Assembly (NCBI GenBank): GCA_013695925.1
Contig: JACCZO010000292.1
Location: 1 to 19,579, forward strand
From: Chthoniobacterales bacterium
Lineage (GTDB): Bacteria; Verrucomicrobiota; Verrucomicrobiia; Chthoniobacterales; UBA10450
DNA length: 19,579 nt
Reading direction: 5' to 3'
The notes under the pieces are model-generated. The model ran no database searches. It was not told where the DNA came from and was given only the letters and a program-made list of their open reading frames with translations. Each line of letters opens with the position of its first letter. Within the stretch, counting starts at the first letter, position 1. This document shows, in pieces, positions 1 through 7,488 of the stretch. The translations under genes and the position numbers were made by a program.

Positions 1-31
1 AGCACGAGCAGGAGCACGAGCACGATTACGA
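1..31. repeat. low-complexity AGCACG-type repeat
   Basis: The first 31 bases are imperfect tandem copies of a six-base unit close to AGCACG/GAGCAC. No gene covers them and the repeat may continue to the left of the window. It could be the tail of a coding repeat (Glu-His type) or an intergenic repeat; the window does not show which. Confidence 0.5.
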
Positions 32-52
32 CCGGGGCAGGCGAATAAGCTC

Positions 53-80
53 TTGCGCGTCCGAGGCCACTGGACATTAT
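53..80 (+). promoter_or_regulatory. possible promoter of tRNA-Gly
   Basis: A TTGCGC box (53-58) lies 16 bases before CATTAT (75-80), which would start transcription about 20 bases upstream of the tRNA. Both boxes match the sigma-70 consensus only partly (3/6 and 4/6). Positions 72-88 also form a small GGACA/TGTCC hairpin. This is a weak prediction based on position. Confidence 0.25.
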
Positions 81-105
81 TGCTGTCCGCCAAACTCGGC
101 GGGCT

Positions 106-176
<71 letters not shown>

Positions 177-180
<4 letters not shown>

Positions 181-215
181 GCCTTCGTTCGACGCGCAGC
201 GAAGCGAAGGCTGGA
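177..215 (+). terminator. hairpin overlapping the tRNA 3' end
   Basis: TCCAGCCTTCG (177-187) is the exact reverse complement of CGAAGGCTGGA (205-215), giving an 11-bp stem. The loop can extend the stem with TTCG/CGAA. The left arm includes the discriminator and CCA of the tRNA, so the hairpin competes with the mature 3' end. There is no U tract, so it is a possible processing signal or factor-dependent terminator rather than a classic intrinsic one. Confidence 0.5.
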
Positions 216-310
216 GCGCCGCAATCTCCCTTCGCGACGAACGCCCAACATTTTTCTGCAAAGTTGAATCCAAACCCGCCTCTGGCTGCATCTCACAACA
301 AAGGACAGCT

Positions 311-1081
311 ATGAAAATCACACTTCTTCAGATCAAACTCTTCACTTACCTCAGCATCATCATTTTCGCCTGCGCGGCGCAGGGCCAGACCCCGACTACG
401 CCCTCTGCGACTCCCTCACCGGAGATGTCGCCCGCCGCCAGCGCTCCGGAAACCGCCGCGGTCAGCGCATTCGTGACACCTCCGGCGAGCGCCACCCTCA
501 CACCTGCGGCTTCCCTTGCGCCTGCGGCTTCCCTTGCGCCTGCGGCCACCGTTGCGCCCGCCGCCACTCTCACTCCGACCGCCGCTCCCTCGGCCAGCCC
601 CGACACGGAAGAGGATTTCGATAAGGCGATCGAGAGGAAGATCCGCAAACACTTCAAGGTCAACATGGACGGCGGTCACTCTAATTCCGGGGACGGGATG
701 GAATGGGTCGCGATCCCGATCGTGCTCATCATCTTCCTGACCATCTTCGGGCTCCCCGTCGCGATCGTCGGCACCATTCTCTACTTTAGTTTTTCCAAGA
801 GCCGCGCCATGCACAAGACCGTCCGGATGATGGTCGAGAAAGGCCAGCCCGTTCCCGAAGCGCTCCTGAACCCGCCACCCGTCATTCGGCAGCGTTCTGA
901 TCTCCGCCGCGGCGTCGTCCTCCTCATGGTCGGCGCGGGCCTGATGGTCTTCTTTGGCGCCGTTAACGACTGGGAAGGCGGCGTCTGGAGCCTCGGCATT
1001 ATCCCGTTTCTCATTGGTCTCGGCTATCTCCTCGTCTGGAAATTGGACGTGCGCCGCGAAGACGCTTCCCCGAAGGTGTAA
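311..1081 (+). CDS. DUF6249-like membrane protein with Ala/Pro/Thr-rich linker
   Basis: This 256-residue protein has an N-terminal signal-like hydrophobic segment (about residues 9-25). A low-complexity Ala/Pro/Ser/Thr linker follows (about 26-98), partly built from an 18-bp DNA tandem repeat. Next is a short charged stretch, then three predicted membrane segments (about residues 138-165, 197-216 and 222-242). The segment with MVEKGQPVPEALL after the first membrane helix resembles DUF6249 proteins, in which an (M/I)xEKGxPxPxxL motif follows a TM helix. An AAGGA ribosome-binding site (301-305) supports the ATG at 311. The gene sits directly before an ECF sigma factor, so it may belong to the same envelope-related regulatory unit. 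Its function is unknown. The family call is from memory of the motif; membrane location is well supported. Confidence 0.7.
   Translation: MKITLLQIKLFTYLSIIIFACAAQGQTPTTPSATPSPEMSPAASAPETAAVSAFVTPPASATLTPAASLAPAASLAPAATVAPAATLTPTAAPSASPDTEEDFDKAIERKIRKHFKVNMDGGHSNSGDGMEWVAIPIVLIIFLTIFGLPVAIVGTILYFSFSKSRAMHKTVRMMVEKGQPVPEALLNPPPVIRQRSDLRRGVVLLMVGAGLMVFFGAVNDWEGGVWSLGIIPFLIGLGYLLVWKLDVRREDASPKV
503..546 (+). repeat. 18-bp tandem repeat inside the linker
   Basis: The unit CCTGCGGCTTCCCTTGCG occurs at 503-520 and 521-538, then partially at 539-546. It encodes repeated Pro-Ala-Ala-Ser-Leu-Ala in the linker of the DUF6249-like protein. Perfect identity of the copies suggests a recent slippage event and a length-variable linker. 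Confidence 0.85.
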
Positions 1082-1090
1082 ACTCCTGAG

Positions 1091-1627
1091 GTGCCGCTTC
1101 ATGATGCCGATCTCGTTGCGCGGGTCCTGGTTGACGATGACCACCACGCCTTCGCCGAACTGGTGCGAAATCACCAGTCGGCCGTGCGCGGTCTCCTCCG
1201 CCAGCTCACCCGCAGCGATTTCGCCCTGGCGGATGATTTGGCCCAGGAAACTTTCCTGCGCGCCTACAAGAACATGCAAAGTTTTCGCGGGGAGGCGAAA
1301 TTTTCCACCTGGCTCTATCGCATCGCCTATAACTGTTTCCGCGAAGACGCGCGCAAACGAAAGGAACTGGTCGGGATCGATGAGTCGCAGCTCGCGGCCG
1401 AGCAGGACCCGCAAACCGTCGACCCCGCCCTGAAACACGATCTCATGCACGCGCTCCAACTCCTTCCGCTGCACGAGCGCTCGGCCATTTTGCTTTGCTG
1501 CCAGAATGGTTTATCGCATGATGAAGCCGCGCGCGTTCTCGATATTCCGCTCGGCACGGTCAAGACCAACGTCTTGCGTGGACGGGAGAAATTGAAAAAG
1601 ACGCTCGCCGTTTGGAAAACCGACTAA
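1091..1627 (+). CDS. ECF-family RNA polymerase sigma factor
   Basis: This is a 178-residue sigma-70 family factor of extracytoplasmic-function type. Region 2 covers about residues 16-90 and includes the DDLAQETFLRAYKN core-binding helix and the FSTWLYRIAYNCFRE segment for the -10 element. Region 4 (about 115-172) has LPLHERSAILL and a helix-turn-helix with GLSHDEAARVLDIPLGTVKTNV. Regions 1.1 and 3 are absent, as expected for ECF factors. The start is taken as GTG at 1091 because no in-frame ATG lies nearby. Ribosome-site support is weak: GAAGG at 1072-1076 is a little far. The gene follows the DUF6249-like gene by 9 bases and is followed by a small membrane protein, the usual order for sigma and anti-sigma. 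It directs transcription of an unknown regulon, perhaps for envelope stress. Confidence 0.93.
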   Translation: MPLHDADLVARVLVDDDHHAFAELVRNHQSAVRGLLRQLTRSDFALADDLAQETFLRAYKNMQSFRGEAKFSTWLYRIAYNCFREDARKRKELVGIDESQLAAEQDPQTVDPALKHDLMHALQLLPLHERSAILLCCQNGLSHDEAARVLDIPLGTVKTNVLRGREKLKKTLAVWKTD

Positions 1628-1632
1628 CGACA

Positions 1633-1968
1633 ATGGACGAACAATTCCAGGAAGATTGGCTCGACCGGCGCCTGCGCGAGGAGATGCCCTACATCGACGA
1701 CGAGGGTTTTACCGCCGCAGTGGTGCAGAAGTTGCCTGCCGCCCAAGCCCCTGGTTCCTATCGCGCGGCTATCCTCATTGGCCTTACCTTGCTCGCCAGC
1801 GTGATCGCCTACTTCCTCTCCGACGGTGGTCGCTTCTTCGTCGTCGCCGCCTACCGGTTGGCTGGGATGCCTCTATTCTTTATCAGTTTCGTGGCCATCT
1901 GCGGCACGCTCATCGCGACGGCGGCAGGTGCCAGCGCCGCGCTCGCGCAGACGCGGGATACTCGTTAG
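1633..1968 (+). CDS. small two-TM protein, possible anti-sigma factor
   Basis: This 111-residue protein has an acidic/charged N-terminal part (about residues 1-30, MDEQFQEDWLDRRLREEM). Two predicted membrane helices follow (about 43-62 and 74-99). I recognise no named domain. Its position 5 bases after the ECF sigma stop, its small soluble N-terminus and its membrane anchor fit a membrane anti-sigma factor that holds the sigma factor at the membrane. No zinc-binding HxxxCxxC motif is visible. The ATG at 1633 is preferred over an upstream in-frame TTG (1612) that would overlap the sigma gene. The TAG stop lies inside a copy of the iterated CGTTAGG motif. The anti-sigma role is inferred from context alone. 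Confidence 0.7.
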   Translation: MDEQFQEDWLDRRLREEMPYIDDEGFTAAVVQKLPAAQAPGSYRAAILIGLTLLASVIAYFLSDGGRFFVVAAYRLAGMPLFFISFVAICGTLIATAAGASAALAQTRDTR

Positions 1969-1973
1969 GGGGC

Positions 1974-2004
1974 TGTAGACGCTTCGCAAAGCGAAACGTC
2001 TACA
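1974..2004. terminator. bidirectional hairpin between convergent genes
   Basis: TGTAGACG (1974-1981) pairs with CGTCTACA (1997-2004). Inside, TTCGC pairs with GCGAA around an AAA loop, leaving one mismatch in a long stem. It lies between two convergent genes, so it probably ends transcription from both sides. The stop codon of ribF (2000-2002, - strand) is part of the stem. There is no U tract. Confidence 0.6.
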
Positions 2005-2929
2005 AATCCAATGCGCGCCGCGCCTCGGCCACATCCCGCGCAATCTGCTCGCGCAAGGCCGTCAAGTTCTCAAATTTCTGCTCGGGCCGCAGGCATTGGC
2101 GGAAATGCAGCTCGATCTCTTTTCCATATAAATTTTCGTCGAGATCAAAGACGTGAAACTCCAACACCCGCTGTGGCTTCTGGCTCTCGATTGTCGGGCG
2201 CACCCCGAGATTCACCACGCCACGCATTGTTTTCCCCTCGATCAGGCCTTCCGCCGCGTAGACGCCGTTAGGCGGAAATTGCTCGCTGTGCGCGCTCAGA
2301 TTGGCGGTCGGGAAGCCAAGACTGCGGCCGAGATGTTTCCCCTCCTCCACCGTCCCGAGGATGCTGTAATCGCGGCCGAGCATCCGGGCTGCTGTTTCAA
2401 AATCGCCCGTCTCCACTGCCCGCCGAACCGCCGTGCTGCTCACCATCGTGCCCTCCGCGGTGACCGGCTCGACACCTACGACGTTGAAGTCGAGCTGGGC
2501 GCCGAGTTCCTTCAGGAGCGCGAGATTGCCGGCGCGATTTTTTCCGAACGACCATTCCTGGCCGACGCAGATTTCCCGCAGCGGTTTGGCCGCCGCGACC
2601 AGTTGCATAACGAAATCAGCTGGCGCAGTCGAAGCCAGTTCGCGATCAAACCTGAGGACGAGCAGATGCGAAACGCCGAGCGCACGGATGAGCTCGATTT
2701 TGTGTTGCGTGGCGGTCAGAAGACGCGGGCTTTCCTGCGGGCGGAGGATCTTGGCCGGGTGCGGATCGAAGGTTACCACCACCGCCGTCCCGCCGGCCGC
2801 CTGCGCGTGCCGTGCCGCCGTCGAGATGACGGCCTGGTGTCCGCGATGGACGCCATCGAAAACGCCGATCGCGAGAAAGACCGGCCCCGGGACTTGCGCC
2901 AGGTCCGGAATCGACCGCAGGATGCGCAT
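2000..2929 (-). CDS. ribF: bifunctional riboflavin kinase / FAD synthetase
   Basis: This 309-residue enzyme phosphorylates riboflavin to FMN and then adenylates FMN to FAD in the cytosol. The N-terminal nucleotidyltransferase domain shows GVFDGVHRGH (residues 22-31) and VVTFDPHP (about 52-59). The C-terminal flavokinase domain shows GFPTANL (about 205-211) and PNGVYA (220-225). Length matches the family (about 310). It is the last gene of the nusA operon, 14 bases after truB, and the truB-ribF pairing is very common in bacteria. The upstream bases contain no clear ribosome-binding site, so translation may be coupled to truB. The Pro-Asn of PNG is encoded by a copy of the iterated motif (2267-2273). 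Confidence 0.96.
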   Translation of the reverse strand: MRILRSIPDLAQVPGPVFLAIGVFDGVHRGHQAVISTAARHAQAAGGTAVVVTFDPHPAKILRPQESPRLLTATQHKIELIRALGVSHLLVLRFDRELASTAPADFVMQLVAAAKPLREICVGQEWSFGKNRAGNLALLKELGAQLDFNVVGVEPVTAEGTMVSSTAVRRAVETGDFETAARMLGRDYSILGTVEEGKHLGRSLGFPTANLSAHSEQFPPNGVYAAEGLIEGKTMRGVVNLGVRPTIESQKPQRVLEFHVFDLDENLYGKEIELHFRQCLRPEQKFENLTALREQIARDVAEARRALDL

Positions 2930-2943
2930 GACAATTTTTCCCG

Positions 2944-3666
2944 TTAGGCGCCGCGCATCCGCGAGACTTCCGGCAAGGTCAGGACCTTCTCGAGGATATC
3001 GACCGGAGACGAATTTTTGATTTCATCCACGGTCACAGATCGAGTCAGATCGAAGCGGCCGGAGCGCGTCCGGCGCAACTCCTGGAGATGGGCGCCGCAG
3101 CCCAGCACTGCCCCGATATCGTGAGCGTAAGTGCGCACGTAGAATCCCTTGCTGCACAAGACGGTAAAGTCGATCTCCGGCGAAGCGATGCGATCGATAC
3201 TGTAGCGATAGACGTGGACGAGGCGCGGCTCGCGCTCGACCACTTTCCCCTGGCGCGCCAGTTTGTAGAGCGGCACGCCGCCCTGTTTGATCGCCGAAAC
3301 CATCGGCGGCATCTGGTAAAAATCGCCGCGATATTTCTCAAAGGCCGCGCGCACATTTTCCTCGGTTAGTTCCGGCACCGGCCTCTCTTCGGTCACTTGC
3401 CCAGCGCGATCCTGCGTGTCGGTCACTTTGCCTAACGACAGCGTGCCGACATATTCCTTGTCCTCGCTCATGAGCAAGTCCTGGATCTTGGTCCCGCGGC
3501 CGAGGGTGAGGATGAGCAGCCCGGTGGCGATCGGATCGAGAGTTCCGCAATGGCCGACCTTTTTGATCTGAAGCTGTCGCCTCACGAGAGCCACGACGTC
3601 ATGAGAGGTCATGCCGGGCGCTTTATCGACGAGCAGGACTCCGTCAGGGGTGGCGGTGAGAGACAT
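2944..3666 (-). CDS. truB: tRNA pseudouridine(55) synthase
   Basis: This 240-residue enzyme converts uridine 55 in the T loop of tRNAs to pseudouridine. The family opening GVLLVDKAPGMTSHDVV (residues 9-25) is followed by HCGTLDPIATGLL (39-51). Asp44 in GTLDP corresponds to the catalytic aspartate of TruB. Other family motifs include KEYVGTLSLG and SKGFYVRTYAHDIG. At 240 residues it is a short TruB that lacks most of a C-terminal PUA domain. It lies 5 bases after nrnA and 14 before ribF. Its TAA stop (2944-2946) sits inside a copy of the iterated motif, and a second copy encodes Ser-Leu-Gly in SLGKV (3430-3438). Confidence 0.95.
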   Translation of the reverse strand: MSLTATPDGVLLVDKAPGMTSHDVVALVRRQLQIKKVGHCGTLDPIATGLLILTLGRGTKIQDLLMSEDKEYVGTLSLGKVTDTQDRAGQVTEERPVPELTEENVRAAFEKYRGDFYQMPPMVSAIKQGGVPLYKLARQGKVVEREPRLVHVYRYSIDRIASPEIDFTVLCSKGFYVRTYAHDIGAVLGCGAHLQELRRTRSGRFDLTRSVTVDEIKNSSPVDILEKVLTLPEVSRMRGA

Positions 3667-3671
3667 CGGGC

Positions 3672-4706
3672 TTAAAGCGATCTCACGGCCTCCACTGCCG
3701 CCGCCGTCACACGTTGCGCCACGTCGTCCAAGGCACCGGGCACGCGCGCGCCGGCCGCGAGCTTGTGGCCGCCGCCCTTGAAGCTGACGCAGATCGCACA
3801 GACATCGGCGCGCTCGTCCTTCGAACGCATGCTGACGCGAACTTTGCCGCCTTCCAGTTCCTCGAAAAAGATCGCGACGATCACGCCTTGGATGGCGCGG
3901 AGGTGATCGATCAATCCTTCGTTATCTTCCGGGATCACGCCGAGCTCTTTCGCGGTCGCGAGCGGGAGACTGAAGCTGGCCACCTTGCCGTCGCCGTCGA
4001 AACGCATTCGGTCGAGCAGGACGCGCAGAAGTTCGATCCGGCGGCGCGGATAGCTTTCGTAAAGCTTCTGGCTCAGTTCGCCGACTTTGATTCCGCAACG
4101 GAGAACGTCGGCGGCGATTTCAAAAGTGCGCGCGGTCGTATTCGGATACTGAAAAGAACCCGTGTCGGTCGAGATGGCAGCGAAGAGGTTTTCCGCGATC
4201 GCTTCGTCGAGCGGCAAGTCCTGGCTTTGCAGCAGCTCGAAAAGAATCTGTCCGGTGGCCGGGGCAATCGAGTCGATGTGAACCAAGTCGCCATAACGCG
4301 GGTTGCTCGGGTGATGGTCGATGTTGACCCAGACTTTGACCTTGCCGACGGCGGCGAGGCAGTTGTCGCCGAGGCGCTGCCGCGTCGCGGTGTCGAGCGC
4401 GAGGACAACGTCGAAATCCTCCGGCTCGTTAGGCGGGACCGAGACCAGCTCGCCGCCCGGGAGGAAAGCAAACTTCTCGAGCAGCCCCTCTTCGTTCCAG
4501 ACCTTGACCTTCTTGCCCAACTTCTGTAACGCGAGTCCCATCGCGATTTCGCTCCCGAGCGCATCGCCATCTGGCCGCACATGGCTGAGGACGAGGAAGC
4601 TCTCGTGGTGGCGCAGGACTTCCGCGATCTCGGCGAAGGTCGAATTCGTTAGGTTGGCTGTGGAGTCGGCTTTGTCAGCCACCGCCTCGGCGATAGTGGT
4701 AGTCAT
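3672..4706 (-). CDS. nrnA: DHH-family bifunctional oligoribonuclease / pAp phosphatase
   Basis: This 344-residue DHH/DHHA1 phosphoesterase degrades 2-5-nt RNAs and dephosphorylates 3'-phosphoadenosine 5'-phosphate in NrnA proteins. Visible metal-binding motifs are SHVRPDGDALGS (residues 41-52), LALDTA with Asp105, and the name-giving DHH at 130-132 (NIDHHPSN). The C-terminal DHHA1 domain has GGGHKLAAG (311-319). Length fits NrnA (about 315-345). The first 20 residues (Ala/Thr-rich) are an unconserved extension. The start overlaps the rbfA stop by ATGA, which implies translational coupling. nrnA between rbfA and truB is a familiar arrangement in Gram-positive and related phyla. Two iterated-motif copies occur at 4428 and 4648. 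Confidence 0.93.
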   Translation of the reverse strand: MTTTIAEAVADKADSTANLTNSTFAEIAEVLRHHESFLVLSHVRPDGDALGSEIAMGLALQKLGKKVKVWNEEGLLEKFAFLPGGELVSVPPNEPEDFDVVLALDTATRQRLGDNCLAAVGKVKVWVNIDHHPSNPRYGDLVHIDSIAPATGQILFELLQSQDLPLDEAIAENLFAAISTDTGSFQYPNTTARTFEIAADVLRCGIKVGELSQKLYESYPRRRIELLRVLLDRMRFDGDGKVASFSLPLATAKELGVIPEDNEGLIDHLRAIQGVIVAIFFEELEGGKVRVSMRSKDERADVCAICVSFKGGGHKLAAGARVPGALDDVAQRVTAAAVEAVRSL

Positions 4707-5056
4707 TCGTTATCAGAACTGGGCGGAGGTTCAATTTCCTGCAGAATCTCGAGCACGCGGTCGCCGCGCTCGATGGAATCGTCGAGGTGGAAAACAAGAT
4801 GCGGCGTGTATTTCAGGACCACGTGTCTCGAAAGATCGGACTGGAGGGCGGCGCGACTCGCTTCGAGTTTAGGCAGCACTTCCTTGCGGCCCTTGGACCC
4901 GAGCACGCTGATGTAAACATGGGCCGACTTCAGGTCGGGCGTGACGTCCACCTGGTTCACGGTCACGAGCAAATTTTCGAATGTCATCTCGCGGACGAGG
5001 AGCGCGCTGAGCTCTCGTTTCAAGAGTTCGTTAACGCGCAGAAGTCGGTGTTTCAT
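4703..5056 (-). CDS. rbfA: 30S ribosome-binding factor A
   Basis: This 117-residue KH-like protein binds the 30S subunit and helps late maturation of the 16S rRNA 5' end. The sequence RVNELLKRELSALL, then VTVNQVDVTPDLKSAHVYISVLG and HLVFHLDDSIERGDRVLEIL follow the RbfA fold in order and at the usual length (about 115-130). It is the third gene of the operon, between infB and nrnA. No ribosome-binding site is visible. The ATG lies just after a long hairpin that joins infB and rbfA (5058-5114), so initiation probably depends on infB translation opening that hairpin, or is leaderless-like. This is inference. Confidence 0.94.
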   Translation of the reverse strand: MKHRLLRVNELLKRELSALLVREMTFENLLVTVNQVDVTPDLKSAHVYISVLGSKGRKEVLPKLEASRAALQSDLSRHVVLKYTPHLVFHLDDSIERGDRVLEILQEIEPPPSSDNE

Positions 5057-5057
5057 G

Positions 5058-5114
5058 GTAGCGCAAGCTTCCAGCTTGCATGGTTCAAACTCGCGAGCTG
5101 GAAGCTCGCGCTAC
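5058..5114. repeat. REP/BIME-like double hairpin between infB and rbfA
   Basis: Two 22-base arms, 5058-5079 and 5093-5114, are inverted copies with only two differences, both able to form G-U pairs in RNA. Each arm is also its own hairpin: GCAAGCT-tcc-AGCTTGC (5063-5079) and GCGAGCT-gga-AGCTCGC (5093-5109), each with a 7-bp stem and 3-nt loop. On the mRNA strand the element contains the infB stop TAG and ends one base before the rbfA ATG. The design resembles REP/BIME elements. It may stabilise mRNA, partly terminate transcription, or control rbfA. Confidence 0.85.
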
Positions 5115-7435
5115 AATTTCTGCGCGACCTGTTCGAGCTGATAGCACTCGATAATGTCGCCGACCTGATACTCGTTGAAGTCCCCAAGTTTAATGCCGCA
5201 CTCGAGGCCGACACGCACTTCCTTCACGTCGTCCTGGAAACGGCGCAGAGTGGAAAGCCCGCCATCGTAAACCGGCTGGCGACGACGAAGAACGCGCGCC
5301 CGCGCGGTCCGGCTGACGCGACCGTCGGTGACGAGGCAACCGGCGACAATCCCGCGGCTGAGTTGGAAAACCTGCTTCACCTCGGCGTGGCCGATGACCG
5401 TTTCGCGATGCTCCGGATCGAGCAGGCCGGCCATCGCTTCTTTCATCTGATCGATCAGTTCGTAAATGATGCTGTAAAGTTTGACCTGGACGCCTTCGCG
5501 TTTCGCGGCCCCGACGGCGTTGCTCTCGACCTTGATGTTGAAACCAACCACGACCGCGTTGGAAGCGCTCGCGAGCAGAATATCGGACTCAGAGATCGGC
5601 CCGACCCCGGAGTGAATCATCTCGAGATCAATCTTCTTGCTCTGGATTTGGCCTAACGACGCCACGAGCGCTTCGAGGGAACCCTGCGCGTCGCACTTCA
5701 AGACGAGGCGTAAAACTTTCTTGCCGTCGGCCGCCTCGAGCAGGCTCTCGAGCGTGGCGCGCTGCGGGATGCTCAGTTTTTCGGCGCGCCGGGCGACGAG
5801 GCGTTCCTCGCTCAAAACCTTGGTAAATTTTTCCGATTCCATGACGAGGAATTCATCGCCGGCGTTAGGCAGTCCGGTGAAACCAAGAACTTTGACCGGG
5901 GTGGAAGGCCCGGCAGACTTGACTGGCTTGCCCTGATCGTCGACCAGCGATTTCACCTTGCCGCCGTAATCGCCACAAATAAACGGCTCGCCCACCTTGA
6001 GCGTACCCATTTGGACAATAACCGTGGCGGTCGGTCCGCGCCCGGCTTCGACTTGCGCTTCGATTACGGTGCCGCGCGGGGTCGCAGTTGGCGAAGCTTT
6101 CAGCTCCATCACTTCCGCCTGCACGACCATGTTTTCGAGCAGGTCATCAATGCCTGTTCCCTTGGTCGCGGAGACCGGCACGGTGATCGTTTCACCCCCC
6201 CAATCTTCCGGGGTGAGATCGTGTTCCTGAAGCTGCTGTTTAATGCGGTCGATATTCGCCGAAGGCAAATCGATCTTGTTGATCGCGACCATGATCTTCA
6301 CATGCGGTGCGGCCTTGGCGTGATTGATCGCTTCGATTGTCTGCGGCATGAGTCCGTCGTCGGCGGCAACGACCAAGACCACGATGTCGGTCACGTTGGC
6401 GCCGCGGGCGCGCATCGCCGTGAAAGCCGCGTGACCGGGTGTGTCGAGGAAGGTGATGCGCGTCCCTTTGTGCTCGACCGAGTAAGCGCCGATATGCTGA
6501 GTAATGCCACCGGCTTCACCGGCTGCGACGCGCGTCTTGCGGATCGCGTCCATGAGCGAGGTTTTGCCGTGGTCGACGTGCCCCATGAATGTGATGATCG
6601 GAGCGCGGAGCTTGAGTTCTTCTTCCTTCTCGATGACGGGCGGAGGAGGCGCGACCACCACTTCGACCTGCTTGTGGACGCCGCCGCCTTTTTCGCGGCG
6701 CTCCATTTCGAAAGCGAAACCGTGCTTGTCACAAACCTTCGTTGCCACCTCGGGCTCGACGGTCAGATTCGGATTAGCGAAAATATTGAAGTCAACCATC
6801 AGCTCCTTGATGAGCTGGAAACTTTTCACACCGAGTTGGAGAGCGAGATCCTTGACGATGATCGGCGGCTTGATGTGAATGATCTTGCGGCCGTCCTCGG
6901 TCTCAGTCTCGACCTCGCCAGTGGCTTCAACTGGAGCTGCCGCGGTCGGGGCGGGAGTCTCCACGGGCGTCGGCTCGGGCGCGGCCGGGGTCGCCCGAAT
7001 GCGCGAGATCGGGGGGAGGAAAGTACGCTTCACTCCATCTTCGGTCGGAGCGCGCTTCGGTTTGGGTGTGTGCGGCTCGATCAGTGAAACGCTCTCGACG
7101 GCCGGCTTCGGCGCCGGCGCAGGCTCGGCGGCAGTCGTAGCGGTCGGTTTCGCGGGCTGTTTCTTCGCTGTGATCGGCGCGAAGGCAGACTTGGTCGCGG
7201 CGACGGTGGGCTTCGCCGGGGCAGCCGATTTTGCGGGAGCGGCGGGTGCAGCGGTCGCGGGCTCGGGGGCTTTATCCGCGACGGCGGTTTCCGTGCTCGC
7301 GTCAGACTTGGAACTCCTGGCCGCGGTGGGGCGAGAACGAGTGGGCGACGACTTAGCAGGCGCGGCGGACCTGGCCGCCGTTTTGCGGGCAGGCGCTTTC
7401 GCCGCCTTGGTTTTGGTCGTCGTTTTCGTTGGCAT
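5111..7435 (-). CDS. infB: translation initiation factor IF-2
   Basis: This 774-residue GTPase places initiator tRNA on the 30S subunit and promotes subunit joining. The first 180 or so residues are Lys/Ala/Pro/Thr-rich and low complexity. An IF2-N-like segment follows (about 186-245, IKPPIIVKDLALQLGVKSFQLIKELM). The G domain has G1 GHVDHGKT (285-292), G3 DTPGH (331-335) and G4 NKID (386-389). The remaining length holds domains II to IV, including the C-terminal fMet-tRNA-binding barrel. ATG at 7435 is chosen over an adjacent in-frame TTG because AAGGA lies six bases upstream of it. It follows nusA by 53 bases; that gap carries an iterated-motif copy (7472-7478) and no terminator. Its stop codon forms part of the infB/rbfA hairpin. 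Confidence 0.97.
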   Translation of the reverse strand: MPTKTTTKTKAAKAPARKTAARSAAPAKSSPTRSRPTAARSSKSDASTETAVADKAPEPATAAPAAPAKSAAPAKPTVAATKSAFAPITAKKQPAKPTATTAAEPAPAPKPAVESVSLIEPHTPKPKRAPTEDGVKRTFLPPISRIRATPAAPEPTPVETPAPTAAAPVEATGEVETETEDGRKIIHIKPPIIVKDLALQLGVKSFQLIKELMVDFNIFANPNLTVEPEVATKVCDKHGFAFEMERREKGGGVHKQVEVVVAPPPPVIEKEEELKLRAPIITFMGHVDHGKTSLMDAIRKTRVAAGEAGGITQHIGAYSVEHKGTRITFLDTPGHAAFTAMRARGANVTDIVVLVVAADDGLMPQTIEAINHAKAAPHVKIMVAINKIDLPSANIDRIKQQLQEHDLTPEDWGGETITVPVSATKGTGIDDLLENMVVQAEVMELKASPTATPRGTVIEAQVEAGRGPTATVIVQMGTLKVGEPFICGDYGGKVKSLVDDQGKPVKSAGPSTPVKVLGFTGLPNAGDEFLVMESEKFTKVLSEERLVARRAEKLSIPQRATLESLLEAADGKKVLRLVLKCDAQGSLEALVASLGQIQSKKIDLEMIHSGVGPISESDILLASASNAVVVGFNIKVESNAVGAAKREGVQVKLYSIIYELIDQMKEAMAGLLDPEHRETVIGHAEVKQVFQLSRGIVAGCLVTDGRVSRTARARVLRRRQPVYDGGLSTLRRFQDDVKEVRVGLECGIKLGDFNEYQVGDIIECYQLEQVAQKL

Positions 7436-7488
7436 CAAAGTTCCTTAAAAGTTTGCTCATGGCCGTGAGCGGTTAGGCGAGGCCATTA

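Noticed and set aside
503..546. CRISPR-like array in the 18-bp repeats
   Set aside because: The repeats are directly adjacent without spacers and are coding.
416..1474. Long - strand open frame of 352 codons opposite the DUF6249-like and sigma genes
   Set aside because: Its translation is Arg/Gly/Asp-rich without any domain, and it lies antisense to two genes with clear family motifs; GC-rich codon use keeps the frame open.
2153..4529. Long + strand frames at 2153-2947 and 3714-4529
   Set aside because: They are antisense to ribF and nrnA, with mirrored composition and no recognisable domain.
6011..7087. Long + strand open frame of 358 codons
   Set aside because: It is antisense to the IF-2 gene, whose G motifs are unmistakable; the translation shows no family features.
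7455..7486. Terminator between nusA and infB
   Set aside because: Only short imperfect pairings exist (GCTCA/TGAGC and ATGGCC/GGCCAT) with no U tract, and nusA and infB are expected to be cotranscribed.
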